From: Desulfobacteraceae bacterium
GTDB lineage: Bacteria > Desulfobacterota > Desulfobacteria > Desulfobacterales > SG8-13
Direction of reading: 5' to 3'
Assembly (NCBI GenBank): GCA_029287875.1
Contig: JARFQH010000004.1
Coordinates: 1 to 29,967, forward strand
DNA length: 29,967 nt
Both the position numbers and the translations under genes were made by a program. Below the pieces are notes generated by a model. That model made no database searches and was not told the origin of the DNA. It saw only the letters and a program-made list of their open reading frames with translations. Shown here in pieces: positions 7,825-15,806 of the stretch; within the stretch, counting starts at the first letter, position 1, and every line of letters begins with the position of its first letter.

Positions 7825-7860
7825 CATGACTCCCTGTGGTGCGTTACCCGGGGAGTTATG
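7825..7860 (+). terminator. Hairpin, possible terminator
   Basis: CATGACTCCC (7825-7834) pairs with GGGAGTTATG (7851-7860), ten base pairs with one G-U, around a 16-nt loop. The following TATTTAAAA is only weakly T-rich. It would close the putative transcript from the 7399 site. Confidence 0.35.
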
Positions 7861-7924
7861 TATTTAAAAGCATGACGCTTCGATTCCAGAGCGACAGTTT
7901 TAAAGAACGGAAAGACACGGCATT

Positions 7925-8065
7925 ATGCATGAAGAGTACCGCCCCGGCTACAATTGGGAAGACATGATCGATAAAGAGTTCAAAAAATCAATCCCCTGGG
8001 GTGATGTCGACGAGAGCAGCAAAGAACCGGATACGACATTCGATTGTGAAGAGCCGGATTCGTGA
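7925..8065 (+). CDS. Small acidic hypothetical protein (46 aa)
   Basis: ATG 7925 opens a 46-codon frame ending in TGA at 8063. The product starts MHEEYRPGYNWEDMIDKE and ends CEEPDS; it is rich in Asp and Glu, has no signal peptide or membrane segment, and matches no family I recognise. Codon choice and composition look protein-like (two Trp, three aromatic residues in the first 20). GGAAAGACACGG lies 5-16 nt upstream, a moderate ribosome-binding site. It follows the hairpin at 7825 and stands alone. It could be a real small protein or chance. Confidence 0.45.
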   Translation: MHEEYRPGYNWEDMIDKEFKKSIPWGDVDESSKEPDTTFDCEEPDS

Positions 8066-8505
8066 ATCCTCCGTGATGATGACCAACGCTTCCCTCTGAA
8101 AACTGCAGCATTTCCGAACCTCCCTCGGCATTAGCATCGCACCAATCCCTTTTTTCCGTTAGCTCGCAAGTTAACCGCACATGGCCCTTCGGGTCGCCAC
8201 GGTGCATAAAAATGACGCGCCGGAGTTCGGATGAGCGGTTGAGAACAGCGGCTGACTGTCTGAATCGCTTACGGGGTCTTGGACCGGACCCAATGCCGAT
8301 GCCGGTTGGAATGTTTTATTCTGTTCTTACGAAGACCTTCGTTCGACCTTTGATTCCGGCCACTTTTTATTTGTCAATTGAGCTCCCGGCACGGTAATAT
8401 GCCTGCAAAAATCTTCTGTTAAATGCAGCCGGCGTAATCACCAGGTTTTTTATTTTCACCGAGAATTGCTGGCTGGCGGCGGTTGCCCGAAACCGACGGC
8501 ATCCG
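8066..8505. other. Intergenic, no gene seen
   Basis: 440 bp without a supportable gene; open frames on both strands here lack coding character or ribosome-binding sites. No clear promoter for the 8506 gene was found. Confidence 0.45.
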
Positions 8506-9279
8506 GTGAGAAAGCTCAGATTGACGGACATCAATGCCATAGAAGCCAAAGTCGGGAATTTCATCCTTCAAGTACCTGTTCGAACGGTGTTGACCCATCT
8601 AAAGGCTGTGCTCCCGGAAGGAACCGTCCTATACCTGGTCGGCGGAGCGATTCGCAACCTGATTATCGAATCCTTCCACGGCTATAGACCGCCCATAGAA
8701 GACATCGATCTTTTTGTCGACAACGTGGCCGGCGACTTACTCTTAGCGGAACTCTTGCCGGCGGAGCGTTGCTTCAAAACCGATCTCGGGGGGGTTCGCT
8801 GGAAACCGGCGGGGTCGATTTACAGCGTAGACATCTGCCTGTTACGGGATTTTACGATCATCAAAAAGTACGGCCTGAAACCGCATCTCGATAATTTGCT
8901 GAGTGCTCTTGATTTTACTATGAACGCGGTGGTTTTCGATACGGGCAGAGGGAGGTTGTACGAAAGAAATGCTTTGACGGATATCCGAAAACGAAGAATG
9001 GCCTTCAACACGAAGATGTTGTATAACAGAACCGCCACTGCTTACCGGACACTGTTGTTGCGGCACAAGACCGGTTTTATGCTGTCGCCGGGAGTCTTCG
9101 ACTTTGTCAAACAAGCAATCGATCTCGATACGCTCACAAAGGTGAGGCAGATCCTTGCGGCCCGCCACGGCAGCCGCACCATGCGGGCCGTAATGGATGA
9201 TTACGACCGCATCTGCGCTTTTGAACATTTTGACGACTACCGGCGTCACGCTCTGGAGGTGTTGCCTGGGGGAATTTAG
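8506..9279 (+). CDS. CCA-adding enzyme/poly(A) polymerase head-domain-like protein
   Basis: The 257-residue product resembles the class II nucleotidyltransferase head shared by CCA-adding enzymes and bacterial poly(A) polymerases: YLVGGAIRN (residues 44-52) stands for GGxVRD, IEDIDLFVDN (65-74) carries the two catalytic aspartates, and ALDFTMNAVVFD (about 136-147) stands for the RRDFTINAL motif. The residues normally RD and RR are replaced, and the tRNA-binding neck, body and tail are reduced to about 100 residues, against the 400 or more of true CCA enzymes. It may be a specialised or inactive nucleotidyltransferase. The start is a GTG at 8506 with no obvious ribosome-binding site, so it is uncertain. 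A family B solo end begins 3 bp after the stop. Confidence 0.7.
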   Translation: MRKLRLTDINAIEAKVGNFILQVPVRTVLTHLKAVLPEGTVLYLVGGAIRNLIIESFHGYRPPIEDIDLFVDNVAGDLLLAELLPAERCFKTDLGGVRWKPAGSIYSVDICLLRDFTIIKKYGLKPHLDNLLSALDFTMNAVVFDTGRGRLYERNALTDIRKRRMAFNTKMLYNRTATAYRTLLLRHKTGFMLSPGVFDFVKQAIDLDTLTKVRQILAARHGSRTMRAVMDDYDRICAFEHFDDYRRHALEVLPGGI

Positions 9280-9281
9280 CG

Positions 9282-9312
9282 AGTTTCCATCCATAAATGT
9301 CCCTTTCCCGCC
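9282..9312 (+). repeat. Family B solo end
   Basis: AGTTTCCATCCATAAATG followed by TCCCTTTCCCGCC matches the left end of the element at 2334-2476. The rest of that element is absent. On the minus strand it keeps the frame GKGHLWMETR then a stop. Confidence 0.65.
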
Positions 9313-9346
9313 CCAAACAGCTCATTTCATTAATTTTTGAAAATCT

Positions 9347-11653
9347 ATGCTGAAGAAATCGATCAAATGGTTGTTGATTCTGCTGGTTCTGGTCTCAGCC
9401 GCCGTGACCTTATACGGCTGGCATCTGTCGGGGCGAATTGAAAAGCGTTTTTCGGCCCGACTCTGGCGCATGCCGTCTACGGTTTATTCCGATACCACCT
9501 TACTGTATCCCGGTCAGGGGTTCGACCGGAAAAACCTGACAGAGAAACTTAAAAGCTTGGGATATCGAATGGTTGCCGGTCGGCCAAACAACCAGGGCGA
9601 GATGCGCATGACAAAGGGGACCGTCGAAGTGTACCTCAAAGATTTCAAGATTCCATCCCAACACCGATCGGGCAATCCCGTCAGGCTCCGCTTCGATCGG
9701 GGACGCATCAAATCGATCGAGCGGATCGACACGGGCGATCGGTTGGCTATCATGGAGTTGGAGCCGGAGGAAATCGGTCAATTTTACGGTCCGGAAAGGG
9801 AGCGCAGACAACTGGTTTCGATCCGCCAAGTGCCCCCCAACCTTGTCCGAGCAGCACTGGCCGCGGAGGACAGCCGGTTTTACGGACACCACGGCTTCGA
9901 TCCGGTCGGTATCCTGCGGGCCTTCTATGTCAATCTGCGGGCCGGCCGAATTCGCCAGGGGGGATCGACCATCACCCAGCAGCTGGCTAAAAATTTTTTT
10001 CTGACGCCGGAGCGCACGATTGTCAGGAAGCTTAATGAGCTGATCATGTCGGTGATCATCGAGTTGAAGTACCAAAAGGAAGAAATCCTTGAAATCTACT
10101 TGAACGACATCTACCTTGGACAGAGCGGAACGGTTGCGATTAACGGCGTCGGCGAGGCCTGCCTTTTTTATTTCGCGAAACCGGTCAAGGACATGTCCCT
10201 GGCTGAGGCGGCTACCATCGCCGGAATCATTCGCGCGCCGGGACGCTACTCGCCTTATATCGACAAAAAGCGCTGCCGGCAGCGACGCGATGCGGTCTTG
10301 AAGGCGATGTCTGCTAAAAACTGGATTTCCGACGCCGAACTTCAGTCCGCTCTGGCGCAGCCGATCGAGACCGTCGGAGAAAATATCGTGGTCAAAAAAG
10401 CGCCTTACTTCATGGACTACTTGTCCCATCAGCTCGGGTCTCTCTATTCCCGTGACGATCTCACCCGTCTGGGGCTTTCGATCTACACCACTTTGGACAC
10501 CCGGGTCCAGGATGCCGCGGAGAAGGCCCTCTATCGGGGACTGACGCGGCTGGAGAAATCGATCGCGACACTGAAGCGAGCAGCCCCGGCCCAGAAGCTG
10601 CAGGGAGCCGTGATCGTCGTGCAGCCCAAGACCGGTTTTATCCTGGCCATGGTGGGAGGCCGTGATTACGCTGCCAGCCAGTACAACCGGGCAACTCAAA
10701 GCCGTCGGCAACCCGGCAGTGCCTTCAAACCGTTCATCTACCTGGCGGCGTTGGATCAGCTGACCCCGGCGTCCAGACTGTCAAACGAACCCAGGACATA
10801 CATGATCGACGGCAAGCCATGGACGCCTGAGAACGCCGCGCAGGAGGTTGGCGTCAACATGAGCGTGAGCATGCGGGCGGCGCTGGCGGCGTCGAACAAC
10901 CGCGCCACGGTTGACCTGGCCATGCAGACCGGTCTGGAGCAGGTGGTGGAAAAAACGGCGCCGTTTCAGTTCACGACACCGATCAAGCCCTATCCGTCCC
11001 TGGCTCTCGGAGCTTTTGAAGTCGTGCCGCTCGAACTGGCGCGAGCTTATTGCGTCTTAGCAGGAGACGGTGTTCTGTCTCACCCGTTGTCAATCAAAGA
11101 TGTGACCGATGACCACGGGCGGCTATTGAGCCAGGCTCACCTGAATATCGACCGCATGATCAGTCCGGCCAAAGCTTATATTATGACGGACATGCTCAAG
11201 AGTGTGGTGAGCGAGGGAACCGCCCGGGCCCTTTCCGGTTGGAACTTGCCGGGTCCAGTCGCCGGCAAGACCGGCACCACCAATAACTTCAGGGATGCCT
11301 GGTTTGTCGGCTATACGCCAAATATCCTGGCCCTGGTGTGGGTTGGATTCGACAACGGAGATCCGGTCAAGGCCTCCGGGGCCAAGGCTGCCCTGCCGAT
11401 ATGGGCGGAGCTAATGAAGGCGATTCCTCAATATATCTCCGGTGCGGATTTCAAGATGCCGGCCGGGGTGGTCACACGAACCGTGTGCAGCGAATCCGGA
11501 TTGCTGGCGGCCGGTCGCACATGTCCGCTGCCGATGGAGGAAATCTTTCTCGAGGACATCGTTCCCGATCAACCGTGCCCGCTTCATCCGGCCCGAAATC
11601 CAATAAAGGATCTGATCCATGGCATTAAAGACCTCTTCAACAGCACCCCGTAG
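9347..11653 (+). CDS. mrcB: Penicillin-binding protein 1B-type bifunctional glycosyltransferase/transpeptidase
   Basis: This 768-residue class A PBP polymerises lipid II and cross-links peptidoglycan in the periplasm. Order: cytoplasmic KK and a membrane anchor (7-25); a UB2H-like segment with LYPGQGFDRKNL (53-64) and LGYR (71-74), which marks the PBP1B type; GT51 glycosyltransferase with catalytic E174 in AAEDSRFYGHHG, QGGSTITQQLAKN (204-216) and the ELKYQKEEILEIYLN block (239-253); transpeptidase with S458 in GSAFKP, SNN at 516-518 and KTGTTN at 641-646. All key residues are present. The last 30 residues are Cys/Pro-containing. The start ATG 9347 lacks a strong Shine-Dalgarno. The 3' end overlaps the lipoprotein gene by 35 bp, so the pair is probably cotranscribed and the lipoprotein may be a PBP1B partner (inference). 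Confidence 0.95.
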   Translation: MLKKSIKWLLILLVLVSAAVTLYGWHLSGRIEKRFSARLWRMPSTVYSDTTLLYPGQGFDRKNLTEKLKSLGYRMVAGRPNNQGEMRMTKGTVEVYLKDFKIPSQHRSGNPVRLRFDRGRIKSIERIDTGDRLAIMELEPEEIGQFYGPERERRQLVSIRQVPPNLVRAALAAEDSRFYGHHGFDPVGILRAFYVNLRAGRIRQGGSTITQQLAKNFFLTPERTIVRKLNELIMSVIIELKYQKEEILEIYLNDIYLGQSGTVAINGVGEACLFYFAKPVKDMSLAEAATIAGIIRAPGRYSPYIDKKRCRQRRDAVLKAMSAKNWISDAELQSALAQPIETVGENIVVKKAPYFMDYLSHQLGSLYSRDDLTRLGLSIYTTLDTRVQDAAEKALYRGLTRLEKSIATLKRAAPAQKLQGAVIVVQPKTGFILAMVGGRDYAASQYNRATQSRRQPGSAFKPFIYLAALDQLTPASRLSNEPRTYMIDGKPWTPENAAQEVGVNMSVSMRAALAASNNRATVDLAMQTGLEQVVEKTAPFQFTTPIKPYPSLALGAFEVVPLELARAYCVLAGDGVLSHPLSIKDVTDDHGRLLSQAHLNIDRMISPAKAYIMTDMLKSVVSEGTARALSGWNLPGPVAGKTGTTNNFRDAWFVGYTPNILALVWVGFDNGDPVKASGAKAALPIWAELMKAIPQYISGADFKMPAGVVTRTVCSESGLLAAGRTCPLPMEEIFLEDIVPDQPCPLHPARNPIKDLIHGIKDLFNSTP

Positions 11654-12083
11654 ATATCAGCGCTTTATCCTCGGCTTTTTCTGTGGTCTGCTCCTGTTCG
11701 GCTGCATGCCGCAAACCAAAGTCAGCGTCTACAATAAACAGACTCCGCCGGCGCCTCTTCCGACCAGAAAACCATCGGTCCCACCGACCGTAAAGCCCGA
11801 CAGTGCGCAGGCGCTGGCGGCCGAGGCATTGGTCGATCAAGGCAGGCAGCTTCTGGCGCAGGGGGCCCCCGATGCAGCGATTCGGGTCCTGGAACGATCA
11901 GTTGCGCTTGATTCGAACAGTGGCCAAAACTACTATTATCTGGCGGAAGCCTGGCTGATGAAGCAAAATGCCCACCAGGCCCGTGAATTCAACCGGTTGG
12001 CCGACATGAACCTGGGGCGGGATCCCGATTGGAAAACTCGGATTGACCGGCAAAACGATCGCATCAACACCCTCGGTCACTGA
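11619..12083 (+). CDS. TPR-containing lipoprotein
   Basis: The 154-residue product has a positively charged start (RRYQR), a hydrophobic stretch (residues 16-28) and a lipobox LLLFGC with lipidated C29, so it is a lipoprotein. A Pro-rich linker (about 42-60) leads to a tetratricopeptide region (about 65-140; RQLLAQGAPDAAIRVLERSV then NYYYLAEAWLMKQNAHQA). TPR domains mediate protein contacts. It overlaps the end of the PBP gene by 35 bp in another frame, with AAAGGA about 10 nt before ATG 11619, which suggests translational coupling. In enterobacteria PBP1B is activated by the outer-membrane lipoprotein LpoB; this protein is not LpoB-like in sequence, so any similar role is only a guess. Confidence 0.8.
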   Translation: MALKTSSTAPRRYQRFILGFFCGLLLFGCMPQTKVSVYNKQTPPAPLPTRKPSVPPTVKPDSAQALAAEALVDQGRQLLAQGAPDAAIRVLERSVALDSNSGQNYYYLAEAWLMKQNAHQAREFNRLADMNLGRDPDWKTRIDRQNDRINTLGH

Positions 12084-12099
12084 TAAGAAAATGACCGCA

Positions 12100-12129
12100 A
12101 GTTTCCATCCATAAACGGCCCTTTTCCGC
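12100..12129 (+). repeat. Family B solo end abutting the Hsp33 start
   Basis: AGTTTCCATCCATAAACG followed by GCCCTTTTCCGCG matches the left end of the element at 2334. It ends one base before ATG 12131 and so forms the whole immediate 5' leader of the Hsp33 gene, leaving no Shine-Dalgarno. Confidence 0.65.
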
Positions 12130-12130
12130 G

Positions 12131-13072
12131 ATGATTAAAAAACAGATATACGGGGACGATTTAAAGGCTCGACTCATCGCCGGCTTCAGGGACCGGCTGT
12201 ATAGCTTTACGCTGGCCGGCGGCACGGTGCGCGGTGTTCTGGTCAACGGAACCCTCATGGTCAATGAAATGAGGGCCAACCATGAACTCGGGATCCTCGA
12301 GACTCTCGCGCTCGGCCGGGCTTACCTGGGAGCTGTTTTGATGTCGGCCAACCTTAAAGGCGGTGACCGGCTCAGCCTGCAGATCGACTGCAGCGGGCCG
12401 ATCAGGGGGCTGACCGTCGATGCCAATGCCTTTGGAGAAGTGCGTGGATATTTGAAAAACGTACCGATACCGATCGTAAAACCACCGGACAGTTTCGATC
12501 TGTCGCCATTTTTCGGTCCCGGCCTCCTTTCCGTCACACGCTATCTGGAGGATGCCAAGCAGCCTTTTACCGGCAAGGTGGCCCTTCAATACGGCAATAT
12601 CGCCCAGGACCTGGCCTACTACTGCCTTATCTCAGAGCAGATCCCCACGGCCTTTAATTTGAGCATCCAGTTCGATCGCAGCGGCGAAATCGTCGGGGCC
12701 GGCGGCCTTTTCCTGCAGGCCATGCCCGGTGCCGATGAGGTAACGATTGCGGATCTGGAAAGGCGGGTCAGCCGATTCCCTTCGCTGGGAAAGGCTTTCG
12801 GGGACGACAGAAATCCTGAGCAGTTAATTCGGGAAGAATTTCAAATACATTCGCCCCGGATCTTCGGCGAACGCCGCATCGAATTCATGTGCCACTGCAA
12901 CAAGGAGAAGCTTCGCAACATATTGATCATGCTGCCGATCGAGGATCTAAGGGATATTCTTGCAACCGGGCCTTTTCCCTTTGAATCGCGTTGCCACAAC
13001 TGCAACACTCTCTACACGTTCGACCGCGATGAAATCCGTCAGCTCTGTGGCCTGCGGTTTCCCGATAATTAG
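12131..13072 (+). CDS. hslO: Hsp33 redox-regulated chaperone
   Basis: The 313-residue protein fits Hsp33, a cytoplasmic holdase switched on by oxidation. The N-terminal substrate-binding domain has the family blocks RLYSFTLAGGTVRG and HELGILETLALGRAYLGA. The C-terminal zinc centre has C254-H-C256 and C288-H-N-C291, the four redox cysteines; disulphide formation with zinc release activates it. Length is close to the usual 290-300. The gene is alone on the plus strand, 47 bp after the lipoprotein stop, and converges on the TPR gene 20 bp downstream. The leader carries a family B solo end and no ribosome-binding site, so translation may depend on other features or the start may be elsewhere; no in-frame start upstream is better. 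hslO is diagnostic by motif. Confidence 0.93.
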   Translation: MIKKQIYGDDLKARLIAGFRDRLYSFTLAGGTVRGVLVNGTLMVNEMRANHELGILETLALGRAYLGAVLMSANLKGGDRLSLQIDCSGPIRGLTVDANAFGEVRGYLKNVPIPIVKPPDSFDLSPFFGPGLLSVTRYLEDAKQPFTGKVALQYGNIAQDLAYYCLISEQIPTAFNLSIQFDRSGEIVGAGGLFLQAMPGADEVTIADLERRVSRFPSLGKAFGDDRNPEQLIREEFQIHSPRIFGERRIEFMCHCNKEKLRNILIMLPIEDLRDILATGPFPFESRCHNCNTLYTFDRDEIRQLCGLRFPDN

Positions 13073-13092
13073 AAGGGCGTCAAACACGTCGA

Positions 13093-13983
13093 TTATGGTT
13101 GTGTCGCCTGCAAGCTGTCGCGCAATTCCAGAACCTTGCGGGTTTTGGCGCGGTTGCCGGTTTCCCTGAATAGGGAAAGGGCCTTATCGTAGCAGGACCC
13201 GGCTTCCGTCAACAACCCCTGTGACCAGTAAAGGTTGGCCAGGTTGCCGTAATTGTCGGCCTGGTGGGCTTTTCGGTTGAGGGCGGTGTTGATCTGCAGA
13301 GCCGATATCAGCGCGGCCTCGGCCTGATCCGCTCGATCCTGCGCGGAATAGACGATGCCCAGATGGCCCTGGGTGTCGGCCATACCGCTGGTGTCGTCCA
13401 GTTCCCGATAGATCTGTTCCGCTTGGGCGAGCACATTCTCGGCTTGTGCCGGGGCGCCGCGGCGCAGGCGAACAGCCGCGAGCCGGCCGAGAGCTTCTGC
13501 CAGGGACTTTTTGTCGGAATGGCCCTTTTCGATCTCAACCAGCCCCAGCAACAGGTTTTCGGCTTCTTCCAGATCGTCCCGCAGTCCCATTATTTTTGCC
13601 AGATCCCGATAGCTCTGGGCGGCTTTCTCCCTGCAGCCGGAGGCGAGATCGATTTCAAGAGACTGCCTGACCAGGTTTTCGGCCCGGTCCAGGTTGCCGC
13701 GGGAGAGGTTCAGGCGCGCAAGATCGGCGCAATGGCGGGCCAAATTGTCACTCCGGCCCAGAGACTGTTCGATCTCGATAGCCTGAGAGAACATTTTCTC
13801 GGCCTGGTCCAGATCGCCCTGCCGAATGTAGAGTGCGGCCAGCCGCCCGGAGTCATTGGCTATCCCCATGCGACTGCCGAGCGCCTGGTTTATTTTCAGC
13901 GCTTTGAGCCGCATGGCGACCGCTACATCAATTTCCCCGGTTTCCACATGACCCTCACTGGTCTTGAACGCACTGCCGGTCAT
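13093..13983 (-). CDS. Tetratricopeptide repeat protein
   Basis: The 296-residue protein is a run of about six or seven TPR units of 40 residues, of the kinesin-light-chain type: LAALYIRQGDLDQAEKMFSQ, LARLNLSRGNLDRAENLVRQ, LGIVYSAQDRADQAEAALIS and NLANLYWSQGLLTEAGSCYD all show the G-x-x-x-x-A-E pattern. There is no signal peptide, membrane segment or enzyme motif, so it is a cytoplasmic scaffold. GAGGACGGT precedes ATG 13983. It lies downstream of the OFA transporter, separated by 88 bp with a strong hairpin, so cotranscription is possible but would be attenuated. Function unknown. Confidence 0.85.
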   Translation of the reverse strand: MTGSAFKTSEGHVETGEIDVAVAMRLKALKINQALGSRMGIANDSGRLAALYIRQGDLDQAEKMFSQAIEIEQSLGRSDNLARHCADLARLNLSRGNLDRAENLVRQSLEIDLASGCREKAAQSYRDLAKIMGLRDDLEEAENLLLGLVEIEKGHSDKKSLAEALGRLAAVRLRRGAPAQAENVLAQAEQIYRELDDTSGMADTQGHLGIVYSAQDRADQAEAALISALQINTALNRKAHQADNYGNLANLYWSQGLLTEAGSCYDKALSLFRETGNRAKTRKVLELRDSLQATQP

Positions 13984-14008
13984 ACCGTCCTCTTCTAAAA
14001 TGGGAATC

Positions 14009-14044
14009 GGGCGGGTCCCTTTTCGATCATCGCGGGGCCCGCCC
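14009..14044. terminator. Strong GC hairpin between OFA and TPR genes
   Basis: GGGCGGGTCCC (14009-14019) faces GGGGCCCGCCC (14034-14044) with one mismatch that is G-U when read on the plus strand, and a 14-nt loop. It follows the OFA stop on the minus strand by 28 bp. There is no T tract, so attenuation or partial termination is the cautious reading. Confidence 0.4.
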
Positions 14045-14071
14045 GGCCTCTATGGAACCACCCGGGAGGAA

Positions 14072-15499
14072 TTACCCGGTTTTACGGGCAGAGCCATTAC
14101 GTTTGCCGAAGAGCCGCGGTATACGTTTGACAACGGCACTGGACGACTTGGCTTGGGCAGCCACTGCGTTCGCGCCGGTTTCCGAAACGAATCCGGGCTG
14201 ATAAATGAAGTATCCGTGATAGAGTTGGCCGGGTTCCAAATGGCCGATAATTTTCGCCTTTTCGCGCAGGCTGCGCGGCGCCCTGGTGAAAAACGTCATT
14301 CCGGCGCTCAGAAACAGGAGAAAAGCGGCCATGATGTAGGCGGCCTCGGGTGATCCGGTCTGAGCAACGATCATCTGGGAGATCCGCGGGAATATGAACC
14401 CGCCGATGCCCCAGGCCGAAAAAACCAGTCCGTAGTTGGCACCGAAGTTCTTGAGGCCGAAGCAATCCTTTGTGGCGGAAGGAAACAGTGACAGATTCGT
14501 GCCGTAGTTGAACCCGATCAGGGTGGCGGCCAGGACCAGGAGGAAGGCCTGACTTTCGCCGATAAAGATCAGAGCGGTGATGATCACTCCCTGAAAACTC
14601 AACATGGTGAACAGGGTTTTGGTGCGGCCGATCTTATCCGAAAGGATTCCCGCTACGACCCGTCCACTGGCATTGCCGATGGCGAGCAGGGCGACCACGA
14701 TCCAGGCCATATTCCCCAGGCTCTGTTTGGCCATGCCGGCCACGCTGCCGATAATGATCAAACCGGCGCCGGACCCCACGAAAAACATGAACCAGAGCTT
14801 GTAGAAGGTTTTGGTTTTAATGACCTCGCTGGGCGGAAAGTCTTCGGTTTTGATGACCGGCCTCAGGGTGGTCACCTTTTTCGGTTCCTTATCAACGGGC
14901 TTGTATCCTTCGGGCGGGTTGACCAGCAGCAGGGCCAGACCACAGACCACGACCAGAAATGCGACGCCGAAGATCATCATCGCATTGCTGATGCCGAAGC
15001 GGGCGATCAAAAAATTGGCCAGAGGCGCAATGTAAACCGAGGCCAGTCCAAATCCTGCCACAACGATACCGGCGATCATACCGGTTTTTGATGCCGGGAA
15101 CCACTTGATGGCCGGCGGGGTGGCGGAAGCGTAGCCAAAGCCGAGACCCAGGCCGGTCAGCACCCCGAAACCGAGGATCCAGTTGGCCAGAATGGTGCTC
15201 TGGGAAGTGGCCAGGAGACCGGCACCGGTCAGAAGGCCGCCGAATATGGCTGTCAGTCGGGGATTGACCTTGTCCTGAAGCCGGCCGGCGGCCAGCATGG
15301 CCAGGGTAAACATCAGGCAGCACACCGCGAACGGGTCATTCAGCGAGGCGATGTCCCAGTTGAAGCGGCCGTCACCGGCCTGAATCGACTCCTTGATTTC
15401 CAGTTTGAATATGCTCCAGGTGTAAAGAATACCGAGAGCCAGATTGATTCCCAAGCCGGCCGAAACCACCTGCCAGCCGCGGTTCCTGATCTTTTCCAT
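14072..15499 (-). CDS. OFA family MFS transporter (oxalate/formate antiporter type)
   Basis: The 475-residue protein has twelve hydrophobic segments and the OFA signature: YTWSIFK near the start (residues 26-32), GLGLGFGYASATPPAIKWFP (about 117-136) and GMIAGIVVAGFGLASV. A charged central loop (about 196-225, rich in K/E/T) separates the two six-helix halves, and a 60-residue cytoplasmic tail follows. OFA carriers exchange or import small carboxylates such as oxalate, formate, pyruvate or lactate; the exact substrate cannot be read from sequence. AGGAGG 9 nt before ATG 15499 is a strong ribosome-binding site. Upstream lie a sigma-54 promoter (15626) and three dyads, then the sigma-54 activator and its Cache sensor kinase on the same strand. 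I infer that the pair controls this transporter. Confidence 0.92.
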   Translation of the reverse strand: MEKIRNRGWQVVSAGLGINLALGILYTWSIFKLEIKESIQAGDGRFNWDIASLNDPFAVCCLMFTLAMLAAGRLQDKVNPRLTAIFGGLLTGAGLLATSQSTILANWILGFGVLTGLGLGFGYASATPPAIKWFPASKTGMIAGIVVAGFGLASVYIAPLANFLIARFGISNAMMIFGVAFLVVVCGLALLLVNPPEGYKPVDKEPKKVTTLRPVIKTEDFPPSEVIKTKTFYKLWFMFFVGSGAGLIIIGSVAGMAKQSLGNMAWIVVALLAIGNASGRVVAGILSDKIGRTKTLFTMLSFQGVIITALIFIGESQAFLLVLAATLIGFNYGTNLSLFPSATKDCFGLKNFGANYGLVFSAWGIGGFIFPRISQMIVAQTGSPEAAYIMAAFLLFLSAGMTFFTRAPRSLREKAKIIGHLEPGQLYHGYFIYQPGFVSETGANAVAAQAKSSSAVVKRIPRLFGKRNGSARKTG

Positions 15500-15625
15500 T
15501 TGCCGAAACCTCCTTCTATGGAATTGTTGTGGAACGAACCATTTTATAGAATGAATAATAATTAGTGAATTATGTTCATTTTTCTATTTTGTATAAACAA
15601 AAAAATCATACCTGTGGGAGTGTAG

Positions 15626-15641
15626 AGCAAAAAGAATGCCA
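15626..15641 (-). promoter_or_regulatory. Sigma-54 promoter of the OFA transporter gene
   Basis: Read on the minus strand the site is TGGCATTCTTTTTGCT. Against the consensus TGGCACG-N4-TTGCW it matches ten of twelve fixed positions, with the essential GG and GC correctly spaced. The start would be near 15615, giving a leader of about 115 nt before ATG 15499. Confidence 0.8.
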
Positions 15642-15719
15642 TCGGCCTAAAATCTTAGTAAATTATTGAAATTATTTAAAATAATATGTATTACAAAGCG
15701 GTGCTTTCGATGGAAATTG

Positions 15720-15737
15720 CTACAACCTAGGTTGTAG
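15720..15737. promoter_or_regulatory. Upstream activating site 1 (perfect 18-bp palindrome)
   Basis: CTACAACCTAGGTTGTAG is an exact palindrome centred about 113 bp upstream of the predicted sigma-54 start, the usual range for NtrC-type activator binding. It contains the core ACAA-N6-TTGT shared by the two other sites. Confidence 0.7.
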
Positions 15738-15788
15738 AAACCGGTTACTGGGCCGACGGTTGCGGCGTGCTACTAGGTGCCGGTCGTA

Positions 15789-15806
15789 TTACAAAATAAA
15801 TTGTAA
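15789..15806. promoter_or_regulatory. Upstream activating site 2 (imperfect dyad)
   Basis: TTACAAAATAAATTGTAA has 6-bp arms around a 6-bp spacer and the core ACAA-N6-TTGT. It is centred about 182 bp upstream of the predicted start and abuts site 3. Confidence 0.55.

Larger units (their letters stand above)
7242..7924. other. Structured gene-poor stretch
   Basis: This 683-bp gap holds a weak sigma-54-like site TGGCATATTAATTGTA at 7399-7414 (good -24, -12 reads TTGT not TTGC), a 17-bp inverted repeat spanning 7600-7818 and a hairpin at 7825-7860. A 31-codon frame from ATG 7568 (after ACAGG) ends near 7660 and overlaps the left arm; its coding status is unclear. I see no conserved protein. AATGACA/TGTCATT arms at about 7287 and 7319 form another small dyad after the protease gene. 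Confidence 0.4.

Noticed and set aside
9500..10711. 403-codon minus-strand frame inside the PBP gene
   Set aside because: It lies opposite the intact glycosyltransferase and transpeptidase domains, with no recognisable features.
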